Positions 34,619 through 42,302 of a DNA stretch of 64,000 bases are shown here, in pieces; the stretch's first letter is position 1; each line of letters begins with the position of its first letter. The DNA comes from Saccharopolyspora hirsuta (GTDB taxonomy: Bacteria; Actinomycetota; Actinomycetes; Mycobacteriales; Pseudonocardiaceae). Location of the stretch: assembly GCF_008630535.1 (NCBI RefSeq), contig NZ_VWPH01000006.1:186001-250000 (forward strand), in the 5' to 3' direction. The position numbers and the translations under genes are program-made. Below the pieces are notes generated by a model that made no database searches, was not told where the DNA came from, and saw only the letters and a list, made by a program, of their open reading frames with translations.

Positions 34619-34756
34619 ATGCGCGGCCAGTTCTTCGGCGACCTCCTGATGGTCCTGATCATCCCCCTGGTCTGCATGCTCGTCGCAGCCTTCCTGGCGG
34701 TCCTCCTCGCCCACGGCGGAAACCTCCAGCAGTTCCTCCCCAGCAGCGGCTACTGA
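34619..34756 (+). CDS. Small single-pass membrane protein
   Basis: The 45-residue product starts MRGQFFGDLLMVLIIPLVCM, is hydrophobic to about residue 32 and ends LLAHGGNLQQFLPSSGY. It is third-position G+C rich like real genes here. No family recognised. It is probably co-transcribed with the gene 7 bp upstream. A terminator follows at 34766-34791. Confidence 0.5.
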   Translation: MRGQFFGDLLMVLIIPLVCMLVAAFLAVLLAHGGNLQQFLPSSGY

Positions 34757-34765
34757 CCGCTGCGC

Positions 34766-34791
34766 GCCCGCGGCTCGATCGACCCGCGGGC
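34766..34791 (+). terminator. Hairpin after the small membrane pair
   Basis: GCCCGCGG and CCGCGGGC pair around CTCGATCGAC and are followed by ATTCTG. Confidence 0.6.
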
Positions 34792-34905
34792 ATTCTGCGT
34801 GCGGGCTGCTCGGTCGACGATGGTGATGTGTTTCGACGCTCTCCTGCCGCTCGGCATGGCGCCTCCGATAGGTTCGGGGTCCGGAACCGATGATGGGAGG
34901 CTTCG

Positions 34906-35070
34906 GTGCTTGGTGATCTTCTGCCGGTGCTTGTGCTGAGCATCCTGGCCGGGGCGGGCTGTGGTGCGCTCGTCGCCGTCGTGATGACGAAGAACAAGGC
35001 GCCGCAGCAGCAGTTCCCGGCGCAGGGCGTGCAGCAGTACCCGCCGCAGCAGGGCCCGTACTACCAGTGA
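34906..35070 (+). CDS. Small membrane protein with Gln/Pro tail, paralog 1
   Basis: The 54-residue product has one membrane helix (LLPVLVLSILAGAGCGALVA), then MTKNKAPQQQ and a Gln/Pro-rich tail ending PPQQGPYYQ. GGGAGG lies 5 nt before the GTG. The helix-KNK-APQQ-Gln/Pro layout is shared with the gene starting 19 bp later, so the two look like tandem duplicates. Confidence 0.65.
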   Translation: MLGDLLPVLVLSILAGAGCGALVAVVMTKNKAPQQQFPAQGVQQYPPQQGPYYQ

Positions 35071-35089
35071 CTTCTTGGGGAGGAAGCTC

Positions 35090-35323
35090 GTGCTCCTGAT
35101 CGCGTTGGTGATCAGCATCCTGTTCGGCGGTGGTGCAGGCGCCCTGACCGCTTTCCTGATCGTCAAGAACAAGACCCGTGCCCCGCAGCAGCCGATGGGC
35201 TACCCGCCCCAGCAGGGCTTCGCCCAGCAACCCCAGCAGTTCCAGCAGCAGCCGGGCTTCCCGCAGCAGCCGCCGCAGCAGGGTTACGGCCAGCCGCCGC
35301 AGGGCCCGTACCCGCCGCAGTGA
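35090..35323 (+). CDS. Small membrane protein with Gln/Pro tail, paralog 2
   Basis: The 77-residue product has a helix (VLLIALVISILFGGGAGALT), then FLIVKNKTRAPQQP and a longer tail of YPPQQ-type repeats ending GPYPPQ. GGGGAGGAAG precedes the GTG at 35090; a TTG at 35075 is in frame but has no site. It is paralogous to the gene upstream. It may be a membrane anchor with a disordered cytoplasmic or outside tail. Confidence 0.7.
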   Translation: MLLIALVISILFGGGAGALTAFLIVKNKTRAPQQPMGYPPQQGFAQQPQQFQQQPGFPQQPPQQGYGQPPQGPYPPQ

Positions 35324-35477
35324 TCGACTTCTCCCCTTCGCGGATGCAAGTACCTGGCCGGATCTGCCATTTGGCGGGGCGGAGGCTGTCAAGATTGGGA
35401 ACCGAGGAAGGACTGGGCGCCGTCGGATACAGCAGTAGCCGACGTGCTGTGGGCTGACGGCGGAGGGGAGATTCACG

Positions 35478-35789
35478 GTGAGTGGGCTGGGCGCCAATAC
35501 TGGCGAACTTGCATCAGCCGCGACATCGGTCAAAGGGTGCTCGCAGGCCATCGGAGAGCTGAAGAACGGCGTTGCAGCATCCAAACTGGGAAAGAACGAC
35601 TTCGGGCGCGAGCACACCGGTGCGGCTGACCCGTACTTCGAGGGGCTGAAGAAGATCTCCAAGGCGTTGGAGAAGAACGCCTCGGTCACCGATGAGTTCG
35701 CGAACAACGTCAATTCGGCTGCTCGTGGTTACGAGTGGGACGACAGCAACAACGCAGCCGAGGTCGGCAAATCTGGTGGTGACCAGTGA
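35478..35789 (+). CDS. WXG100-superfamily (EspC-like) T7SS protein
   Basis: The 103-residue helical protein (start MSGLGANTGELASAATSVKG) has a small helical hairpin and ends in the acidic DDSNNAAEVGKSGGDQ. It overlaps the large substrate gene by GTGA, the same partner-substrate arrangement as 12082/12396. No strict WXG is present. The GTG start follows GGAGGGGAG. Confidence 0.7.
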   Translation: MSGLGANTGELASAATSVKGCSQAIGELKNGVAASKLGKNDFGREHTGAADPYFEGLKKISKALEKNASVTDEFANNVNSAARGYEWDDSNNAAEVGKSGGDQ

Positions 35790-38416
35790 GCGATCCGAAC
35801 CGGGAATACCCGTCTTGGCCGGACGTCAAGAAGGTTCTCGACGATCCCAACGTGCCGGAGGAGCACAAGCGGGATCTCGTGCGGAACCTGAAGGACAACA
35901 GCACGCTCTACGGGGGGTTGGAGCGCCGTCGGGCCGAGGAAGCTGACTCGGACGATCCGGGGGCGGCTGTTGACCGCTTCGAGGAAGACCTCGGCAAGTA
36001 CGAAGAGAAGTACAAGGTCAAGTACGACCAAACCCACGAGGCCTCCAGAGATTCCGACATCCGCGATGTCTACGACGAGGCGAAGAAGGCTGGCTCGGAC
36101 GAGAGCGGCTACGACGACGCGGTCAAGAAGAACAAGGGCGCGCTGGAGGACATCACGCGCAAGGCCTCCGATGGAGGCGCGGGGTGCTCGAACTCCAACG
36201 AGATCCTGGATCAGGGTGCGCCTGCGCTGGAGTACTTCGGCAACTTCGCCCCGCTCTACAAGGAGATGCCGCAGCACTTGCAGCAGGCGCAGGGCGACAT
36301 CTCGAAGGAAGGCGTCCAGAAGCGCTACGACGAGCAGCGCGACATCAACTTCGCGAACTTCAAGGCGGACGCCGACGAGTTGAAGGAAGCCGCGAAGACG
36401 CAGCGCGAGCAGAGCCAGGCCATGGCCGACAAGATGGCAGCGGCCTGGGGGAACTGGAGCGGTTCCGCATCTGAGGCGTCGCAGAAGAACTTCGCGGACA
36501 TCAACGCCGGTGCCACGAAGGTCGGCGACTACCTCGGCGACACCTCGCAGATCATCAACGATGCCGTCCACAACGTGTCCAAAACGGTCGTGGACAAGGC
36601 CAAGAACGTGCTCGACGCGATTCCGGACCGCAACACCGTCGGTGGCAGGACTTCTCAGCAGATCCGCAACATCATCGACTGTGCGTCCAAGACGCCGAGC
36701 GAAGACCAGATGATCGAGGTCTGCGGGTACTTCGGCATCGAGGTCGACAACGGTTGCACTGAGAGCGATACCTTTAAAACGAAGGTCGCGCAGGAATCGA
36801 CGTCGTGGCTGGCCGGGACCTTCAAGCCCGACTTCGAGGAGAAGTACAACGCCGTCATCAAGATCTGCGATGACACCAAGAAGGCCGTGGACGACCACTG
36901 GAAGGTGTTGACGGACCACCTCGCCGGGGTGGAAGAAGACCCGTTCAAGAACCCCGGTGGCAAGGACGACGGCGGCCAGCCCGACGGTCAGCAGGGCGGC
37001 GGCAACAACGGTGGTGGCGGCACCCCGGGCGGCGGCGGTGGTGGCGGTGGCACCCCCGGCGGCGGTGGCGGGGGTGGTGGCGTCCCCGGTGGTGGCGGTG
37101 GCGGCACCGGTGCAGGGGGCGGCGGCGTCGGCCCGGACGGCGGCGGAATCCCCAAACCGCCGGAGGCGCCGGAGATGCCCAAGCCACCGGAGATGCCCAT
37201 GCCTGGCGAAGGCGGGGCTGGTGGTGCAGGTGCCGGGGGCGAGAACGAGAAGGTCACCCTCGGCGAGGGCAAGGACGCGGTCAGCGTCGAGGCTCCGGGC
37301 GCAGACGGCAAGACCAAGGTCGAGTTGATGGGCCCCGACGGCCAGCCGAAGACCTACGAGGTCGACTTCGGCGGCCAGGGCGGTCCTGGGCAGCCGATGC
37401 CGGGGCAGCCGGGCGTTCCCGGGCAGCCGGTGCCCGGCGTGCCGGGCGGCGTTCAGACCATGCCCGCACCGGCGCCGGGCATGGGTGCCCCGGGCCAGGG
37501 CGGCGAAGGCGCCATCCCGGTGCAGCCCGGTGAGGACGGCAAGGCCGTGATCAACGAGGGCGACCGCACGATCACCCTCGAACGCACGCCGACCGGTGAG
37601 GTCAAGGTCAGCGTGGACAACGGCGGTGGTCAGCCGCCGCTGAACCAGACGATCGGGTTCGGGGGCGACCAGCCGAACGCGCCGATCGGCGGCCCGGAGG
37701 GCGTGCAGCCCGCCGAGTTCCGCGAGGCGTTCCGGGCGGAGCCGACGATGCCCGAGGCAGGCGTCAGCACGCCGCCGGCAGCAGGCACGGCGATGCCCGC
37801 ACCCGACATGGGTGCTCCGCTGCCGCCCCCCGACGCCGGAGCGGGCTCGGCCATGCCGACCTACGACGGCGCAGGCTCCGCGATGCCCGGCTCCGACGGC
37901 GTGGGCACGATGCCTGCTCCTGGCAGCCCGGCACCAGGGATGGTGGATCCCACCGCGCCTGCGCCTACCACGGCTCAGGCCGCGAGCTTGTCGAGCTTCA
38001 GCCCGACCGGTGAAGGCGTGCAGAACTCGTTCGGCAGCGCCTCCGGCCAGCTGTTCGGCGACGGCCCGGGGCAGCCGGGAGCCCAGACCGGGTCTACTGG
38101 CCTTTCGTCGTTCGGTGACTCCGCGTCCAGCGATTCGCAGGGCGCTACCGGCCTGTCGTCGTTCGGAGGCGAAGCAGGGCAGGGACAGGGAAGCGGTCAG
38201 CAGAGCTCCCAGAACCCGAGCGCTGCCGCGGGCGGCGGCATGATGGGTGGCGGCATGATGGGCGCGATGGGCGGTGCGCACGGCGGCCAGCAGGGCGGCG
38301 AGCAGGAGCGCTCCAACTCCAGCCCGTGGCGCACCCAGGGGCAGCTGTTCGACGATGGCGTCCAGGCGTCCAACGTTCGCTTCCAGTCGGTGCTCGGTGA
38401 GGACCGGGATCGGTGA
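35786..38416 (+). CDS. Large T7SS substrate, WXG-type helical domain plus Gly/Pro-rich region
   Basis: The 876-residue protein has a charged N-terminal region (1-130), a helical WXG-like domain at about 190-270 (MADKMAAAWGNWSGSASEAS), an alpha-helical stretch to 390, then Gly-rich (GGGGGGGTPGGG) and Pro/Gly/Met-rich repeats to the end. Two short beta-type repeats interrupt it: VTLGEGKDAVSVEAPGADGK and ITLERTPTGEVKVSVDNGG. The end (GGGMMGGGMMGAMGGAHGG then QERSNSS) matches the Met/Gly region of the 12396 protein. No enzyme motif is visible. It is probably exported. Confidence 0.75.
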   Translation: MSDPNREYPSWPDVKKVLDDPNVPEEHKRDLVRNLKDNSTLYGGLERRRAEEADSDDPGAAVDRFEEDLGKYEEKYKVKYDQTHEASRDSDIRDVYDEAKKAGSDESGYDDAVKKNKGALEDITRKASDGGAGCSNSNEILDQGAPALEYFGNFAPLYKEMPQHLQQAQGDISKEGVQKRYDEQRDINFANFKADADELKEAAKTQREQSQAMADKMAAAWGNWSGSASEASQKNFADINAGATKVGDYLGDTSQIINDAVHNVSKTVVDKAKNVLDAIPDRNTVGGRTSQQIRNIIDCASKTPSEDQMIEVCGYFGIEVDNGCTESDTFKTKVAQESTSWLAGTFKPDFEEKYNAVIKICDDTKKAVDDHWKVLTDHLAGVEEDPFKNPGGKDDGGQPDGQQGGGNNGGGGTPGGGGGGGGTPGGGGGGGGVPGGGGGGTGAGGGGVGPDGGGIPKPPEAPEMPKPPEMPMPGEGGAGGAGAGGENEKVTLGEGKDAVSVEAPGADGKTKVELMGPDGQPKTYEVDFGGQGGPGQPMPGQPGVPGQPVPGVPGGVQTMPAPAPGMGAPGQGGEGAIPVQPGEDGKAVINEGDRTITLERTPTGEVKVSVDNGGGQPPLNQTIGFGGDQPNAPIGGPEGVQPAEFREAFRAEPTMPEAGVSTPPAAGTAMPAPDMGAPLPPPDAGAGSAMPTYDGAGSAMPGSDGVGTMPAPGSPAPGMVDPTAPAPTTAQAASLSSFSPTGEGVQNSFGSASGQLFGDGPGQPGAQTGSTGLSSFGDSASSDSQGATGLSSFGGEAGQGQGSGQQSSQNPSAAAGGGMMGGGMMGAMGGAHGGQQGGEQERSNSSPWRTQGQLFDDGVQASNVRFQSVLGEDRDR

Positions 38417-38432
38417 CCAGTAGGTGGGGACG

Positions 38433-39032
38433 ATGAGCGATTCGCCGAGCGAGGCTGTGCTCGCAGCCCGGCGGAAGTTCGATGAGATCAGCACGACCAC
38501 GGCAGCGAAGCTCAGCGAGAGCGCTCAGCGCTCCATCGAGTCGAGCGAGAAGGCCAAGGAGTCGACGAAGAACTTCACTGAACGACTTCACAAACTGGAA
38601 GACAGAGTGCGCGACCTGATCGCGCAGCGGGATGCCGCCCGAGGGTCCGAGAAGGACAACGAAATCCAGGTCGGCTCGGAGGACGACGAAGAACCGCAGG
38701 ATGAGATCGCCGTGGAGTACGCGGATCTCATCGCCAATTACCCCAGTCCGGAACCGGCAGGAGTCACCCCTGCTGCGGCATCGCCGGTCTCATCCGACTC
38801 CGCACAGGTGGGGCTGGGGGCGCAGGTGCCGCAAGGTGGGGCGGACCAGCAACAAGCAGACTCGCGTTGGCAAGTCCAGGCGGGGCGTTTCGGACGGCGG
38901 GACCAGCAGGTGAGTGCTCCTCAGCCGCCTCCGGTGCCGCCGAAACCACCGGCTGCGCCCAAGCCTGCGCCACGTCGTCAGCCTGCGTTCGACGATGACG
39001 ACGACTACGAGAACCAGAGCTGGCTGAGGTGA
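38433..39032 (+). CDS. Coiled-coil protein of the third T7SS cassette
   Basis: Residues 10-80 are a charged coiled coil (LAARRKFDEISTTTAAKLSE .. RDLIAQRDAARG). Residues 95-199 are acidic and then proline-rich (PQPPPVPPKPPAAPKPAPRR) and end FDDDDDYENQSWLR. No signal peptide or membrane helix. It lies 16 bp after the large substrate gene and may be its chaperone or a co-substrate. No known family. Confidence 0.65.
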   Translation: MSDSPSEAVLAARRKFDEISTTTAAKLSESAQRSIESSEKAKESTKNFTERLHKLEDRVRDLIAQRDAARGSEKDNEIQVGSEDDEEPQDEIAVEYADLIANYPSPEPAGVTPAAASPVSSDSAQVGLGAQVPQGGADQQQADSRWQVQAGRFGRRDQQVSAPQPPPVPPKPPAAPKPAPRRQPAFDDDDDYENQSWLR

Positions 39033-39036
39033 CGAT

Positions 39037-39068
39037 CCGGGGCTGGAACTTTCGAGTTCCAGCCCCGG
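39037..39068. terminator. Bidirectional terminator after the third T7SS cassette
   Basis: CCGGGGCTGGAACT-TTCG-AGTTCCAGCCCCGG is a perfect 14-bp stem with a TTCG loop, followed by TTTGCG. It separates convergent genes. Confidence 0.9.
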
Positions 39069-39077
39069 TTTGCGTTG

Positions 39078-39719
39078 TCAGCGCAATCCGCGTTTGAGCG
39101 GGGGGAGCAGGCCGAGCACGAGGGGAACGAGTGCGATCACCGCTGCGACCACCGAAATCGGGCGGATCACGTCGAACAACGAGGCCGCGGAGTTCAAGTA
39201 GGCGTTCGAAAGCTCGAAGTGGTTCTGGTAGGAGATTGCCCAGGTCGCGCTTCCACCCCAGTCCAGGGGGAATCCGAGGACCCCGAGCGCGCCCCCGAGC
39301 CAGGTGAGCAGGGCGCCGGTCCTCTTCTCCCGGAAGAGGTTCACCGCGCCGAAGATCAGGAGGCCGGTGGCGGCCAGGAACGCCAGACCAGCGACAACTC
39401 CAAGGATTACTGCCGGAACCGACACGAAGTCTTCGTCGCTCAGATCGCCAATAGACCTGATGACGAGCAGGACACCCAGGAATGCGAAGAACAGGCCAGC
39501 CGCGATGTTCAGGATCGCGGTCGTGATCGTCAGCGGCTTGTTCGGCTTGCCGACGGGTGGTTGTCCCGGGGCCGACGCGAAACCGGGCTGCTGAGGCTGC
39601 GCGAACTGACCAGCCTGCGGGTACTGCTGCTGGTAACCCTGTTGCGGGTAGCCGGGCTGTTGCGGGTAACCGGGCGGAGGCCCAGGTTGGTGCCCGTAGG
39701 GTGGCTGCGGTGAGGTCAT
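39078..39719 (-). CDS. Multi-pass membrane protein with Pro/Gln/Tyr-rich N terminus
   Basis: The 213-residue protein has a 60-residue cytosolic tail with YPQQPGYPQQ repeats and four membrane helices (TITTAILNIAAGLFFAFLGV, PAVILGVVAGLAFLAATGLL, a third around GALGVLGF, and VVAAVIALVPLVLGLLPP). Proteins of this layout are common in actinobacteria and of unknown function. It is divergent from the 39812 gene, which also has a Pro/Gln N-terminal tail. Confidence 0.72.
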   Translation of the reverse strand: MTSPQPPYGHQPGPPPGYPQQPGYPQQGYQQQYPQAGQFAQPQQPGFASAPGQPPVGKPNKPLTITTAILNIAAGLFFAFLGVLLVIRSIGDLSDEDFVSVPAVILGVVAGLAFLAATGLLIFGAVNLFREKRTGALLTWLGGALGVLGFPLDWGGSATWAISYQNHFELSNAYLNSAASLFDVIRPISVVAAVIALVPLVLGLLPPLKRGLR

Positions 39720-39811
39720 GTTGGGGATTGTGACAGTTGGTCCCGCGCTTCCGGTCTCTCCTTTGCGTAGTTCCGCCAGATCCCGGTGATGTTGTTCGTT
39801 ACCCTCGGCCC

Positions 39812-40561
39812 GTGCATCCTCAGCAGCCGGGCTCGTGGGGGCCTCCGCCTGGCGGCCAGTTTCCCCAGCAGCCGATCCAGCAGCCCTATCCCCAGACGCA
39901 ACCCGGGTATCCCCAGGCGCAGCCGGGATATCCGCAGTTCCAGCAGCAACCGCCGCGGAAGAAGCGCGGGAAGCGCATCGGGCTGATCGTGGGCATCAGC
40001 CTCGGCGCGCTGGTGCTGCTCGGTGGCGGCGGCTATCTCGTGACGGCCTACATGAAGTACTCGAAGCCCGCCGGGGACCCGCCGACGAACGCTGCGCTGC
40101 CCGCCGAGTGTGACCTGGTCAGCGAGCAGATCCTGCAACGGCTGCACGTCACGAACCCCGATCCGACCATCATCGGAGAGGACCCGGAGAGCGGCCGTTC
40201 CACCTGCGGTTGGGGACCGACGGAGGGCCGCGACGGCAACAACGAGCGGACCCTGCGCGTCGACGTCCGGGACGTGTCGAAGGCCGCCGACGGAACCGGT
40301 GCGGCGGAGATGTTCGAGAGGTTCCGGGACAGCGGGTCGGGCGAGCTTCAGGAGCTGTCGGGTCTCGGTGACGAGGCTTTCCTCGTCGCCCGCGGACCTG
40401 GCGGCGCTTCGGAGGTGAACTTCCGCAAGGGGCAGAAGATCGTGACCGTCACCTACAGCGGCTGGGACAAGAACTTCCTCAGCAGCAGCACCAGGATCTC
40501 CCGAGCGGAATCCGGGCAAGCGGTCAAAACGGTCGCGAAAGAGCTCGTTTCCAAGCTCTGA
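39812..40561 (+). CDS. Membrane-anchored DUF3558-like protein, paralog 1
   Basis: The 249-residue protein has a Pro/Gln-rich cytosolic N terminus, a basic RKKRGKR stretch, one membrane helix at about 55-78 and an outside domain with CDLVSEQILQRLHV and STCGWGPTEGRDGNNERT. The GTG at 39812 is chosen because the Pro/Gln tail matches the paralog 40635; GTTACC just upstream may be a -10, giving a nearly leaderless mRNA. The function is unknown. Confidence 0.75.
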   Translation: MHPQQPGSWGPPPGGQFPQQPIQQPYPQTQPGYPQAQPGYPQFQQQPPRKKRGKRIGLIVGISLGALVLLGGGGYLVTAYMKYSKPAGDPPTNAALPAECDLVSEQILQRLHVTNPDPTIIGEDPESGRSTCGWGPTEGRDGNNERTLRVDVRDVSKAADGTGAAEMFERFRDSGSGELQELSGLGDEAFLVARGPGGASEVNFRKGQKIVTVTYSGWDKNFLSSSTRISRAESGQAVKTVAKELVSKL

Positions 40562-40565
40562 GGCC

Positions 40566-40609
40566 TCGTGAGCGGCGATGGTCGCGCTTGCCACCATCGC
40601 CGCTCACGA
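40566..40609. repeat. Family D stem-loop between tandem paralogs
   Basis: TCGTGAGCGGCGATGGT pairs perfectly with ACCATCGCCGCTCACGA. It lies 5 bp after the stop of the first paralog. Confidence 0.85.
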
Positions 40610-40634
40610 CCGCGCGGTTGTTTAAGCTCTGGCG

Positions 40635-41345
40635 GTGCAACCGCAACAGCCCGGGCAGTGGGGTCCGCAGAACCAGCAGGTCCCTCCGGGGCCGCAGTTC
40701 CAGCAGTGGCAGCAGGTTCCGAGGAAGAAGAGCCGGGCCGGGTGCATCACGCTCGTCGTGATCGGCATCGTCGTGCTGCTGGGCGTCGGGATCGTGGTCG
40801 GTGGTTACTTCTACTGGCGGCACGGGATCATCAACACCCCCGCTGGGGAGGAGCCCTCGGGCGAGAACGTGATCTCGCCGTGCGACCTGGTCAGCGAGGA
40901 GACCCTGCGGCAGCTGCGCACCACGAACCTCATCCACGGGTACGAGTCGGAGGACGGCAGCTCGGCGAGCTGCACGTGGCGGCCGACCAAGGGCCAGGAC
41001 GGCAACAACGAGCGCTACCTGGACATCACCGTCTCCCGGGCGGTGTCGAGCGATCCCGAGGAAGCGGTTGCGGAGGCCGAGGAGACCCTCGAGAACTACC
41101 GGCAGACCGACGGCAAGCGCGCGGCGCGGGTGGTCGACGTCGAAGGCCCGTGGGACGAGGCGTTCCTGGCCACCGGGACCGAGGTGAAGCAGGCCCTGCT
41201 GGTCTTCCGCAAGGGCACCACGACGGTCTCGGTCGGCTACGACGGCTACGACAAGACCTACTGGTTCGAGGACGAGCGCATGCCCGCCGCCGACGCCGAG
41301 CGCAACGCCAAGGCAGCCGCCGAGGAGTTCGCCGCGGGCATCTGA
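40635..41345 (+). CDS. Membrane-anchored DUF3558-like protein, paralog 2
   Basis: The 236-residue protein repeats the layout of its neighbour: Pro/Gln N terminus, RKKSRAG, one membrane helix at about 37-60, and a domain with CDLVSEETLRQLRTTN and SCTWRPTKGQDGNNERY. The two cysteines are in the same places. TTTAAGCT is close to the GTG, as for a leaderless gene. The pair arose by tandem duplication. Confidence 0.75.
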   Translation: MQPQQPGQWGPQNQQVPPGPQFQQWQQVPRKKSRAGCITLVVIGIVVLLGVGIVVGGYFYWRHGIINTPAGEEPSGENVISPCDLVSEETLRQLRTTNLIHGYESEDGSSASCTWRPTKGQDGNNERYLDITVSRAVSSDPEEAVAEAEETLENYRQTDGKRAARVVDVEGPWDEAFLATGTEVKQALLVFRKGTTTVSVGYDGYDKTYWFEDERMPAADAERNAKAAAEEFAAGI

Positions 41346-41349
41346 CCGG

Positions 41350-42186
41350 TCACGCCGCGGTGAGGGTGCCTCGGGTGTGGGTTTGGTCGATCTGGGTGCC
41401 CTTGATGTCCGTGGTCAGGAGGGCTTCTCCGCGGCGGTCTCCGGTCAGGGTGCTCAGGAAGTAGGCCGTGAGGAGGGCTTTGGTCGCGCGCTGGGTGGCG
41501 TACTCGGACTTGCCGTGGAGGACCAGCTGGGTCCAGTGGCGTCCTTCGGTGAAGCCGAGGTGGCTGGCCTTGGGCACGGTGCGCAGCTGCACCGCTCCTC
41601 CCCAGGCGCGGGCGATCGGTTCGGCGTTGGCCACCGCCGGGGTCAGCAGGTCGTTGCCCGCCGCGATGTGCAGGCCGGGCACCTTCACCCGGGCCGCGGC
41701 TTCCAGCGCGGACGGGCGGGTCTCGGCGGCCGCCAGGGTCGCGACCGCGCGGATCCGCTCGTCCTCGGCTGCGGCCAGGACCGCGCAGCCGCCGCCCATG
41801 GCGTGACCGGCGACACCCAGCTTCTTCTCGTCGACGCTGATCTCGCCCTCGCCGAGCCGGACCCCGACGGCGACGTCCAGCGCCGTGCGCAGGTCGGTGG
41901 CGAACATCCGGTGCGAGGCGAACACCCCGCGCTGGGTGGCGGGCGCGGCGACCACGAAGCCCCACGAGGCGAGGTGCCGCAGCAGGCCCAGGTAGCGGCG
42001 CGGCGGCTGCAGCCAGCCGTGGCCGAACGCGATCGCGGGCAGTCCCAGGCCGCTGCGCGGGGTGCAGACGATGCCGGGCAGGCCGACGAGAGCCAGATCA
42101 CCGTGCAGGACGTCGTGCGGTCCGCGGCGGGACAGCTCTTCGAACGCGTTCTTCGCGGAGGGGGCCTTCTTGGCAGTGCGCGCCAT
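41350..42186 (-). CDS. Alpha/beta hydrolase fold protein lacking the nucleophile serine
   Basis: The fold resembles dienelactone hydrolase/chlorophyllase proteins (LPAIAFGHGWLQPPRRYLGL, FVVAAPATQRGVF, AGNDLLTP with Asp, KASHLGF with His). The elbow, normally G-x-S-x-G, reads VAGHAMGGG, so the catalytic Ser is Ala129. It is either inactive or uses another mechanism; a sequencing error would need one specific base. ATG 42186 may be leaderless. It is divergent from glmS. Confidence 0.8.
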   Translation of the reverse strand: MARTAKKAPSAKNAFEELSRRGPHDVLHGDLALVGLPGIVCTPRSGLGLPAIAFGHGWLQPPRRYLGLLRHLASWGFVVAAPATQRGVFASHRMFATDLRTALDVAVGVRLGEGEISVDEKKLGVAGHAMGGGCAVLAAAEDERIRAVATLAAAETRPSALEAAARVKVPGLHIAAGNDLLTPAVANAEPIARAWGGAVQLRTVPKASHLGFTEGRHWTQLVLHGKSEYATQRATKALLTAYFLSTLTGDRRGEALLTTDIKGTQIDQTHTRGTLTAA

Positions 42187-42261
42187 GGTCAGCAACGGTA
42201 GCGGACCAGCGCGTGCGCGCGCGGTAGCCGCCGCGCGAGCGTTCCCCCGGCCGGGCCGATG

Positions 42262-42302
42262 CGAACAGGTTCAGACCATATGCAGTAGCTACGCTGGGCC
42301 GA
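42262..42302 (+). promoter_or_regulatory. glmS promoter candidate
   Basis: TTCAGA (about 42270-42275) and TACGCT (42290-42295) precede the glmS GTG by only 7 bp after the -10, so the mRNA may be leaderless. The spacing between the hexamers is short (about 14 bp), and GAACAG (42262-42267) with TAGCTA is an alternative. Confidence 0.4.

Noticed and set aside
35786-38416. Nuclease or toxin domain at the end of the large T7SS substrate
   Set aside because: The C-terminal half is low-complexity Gly/Pro/Met sequence with no catalytic motif.
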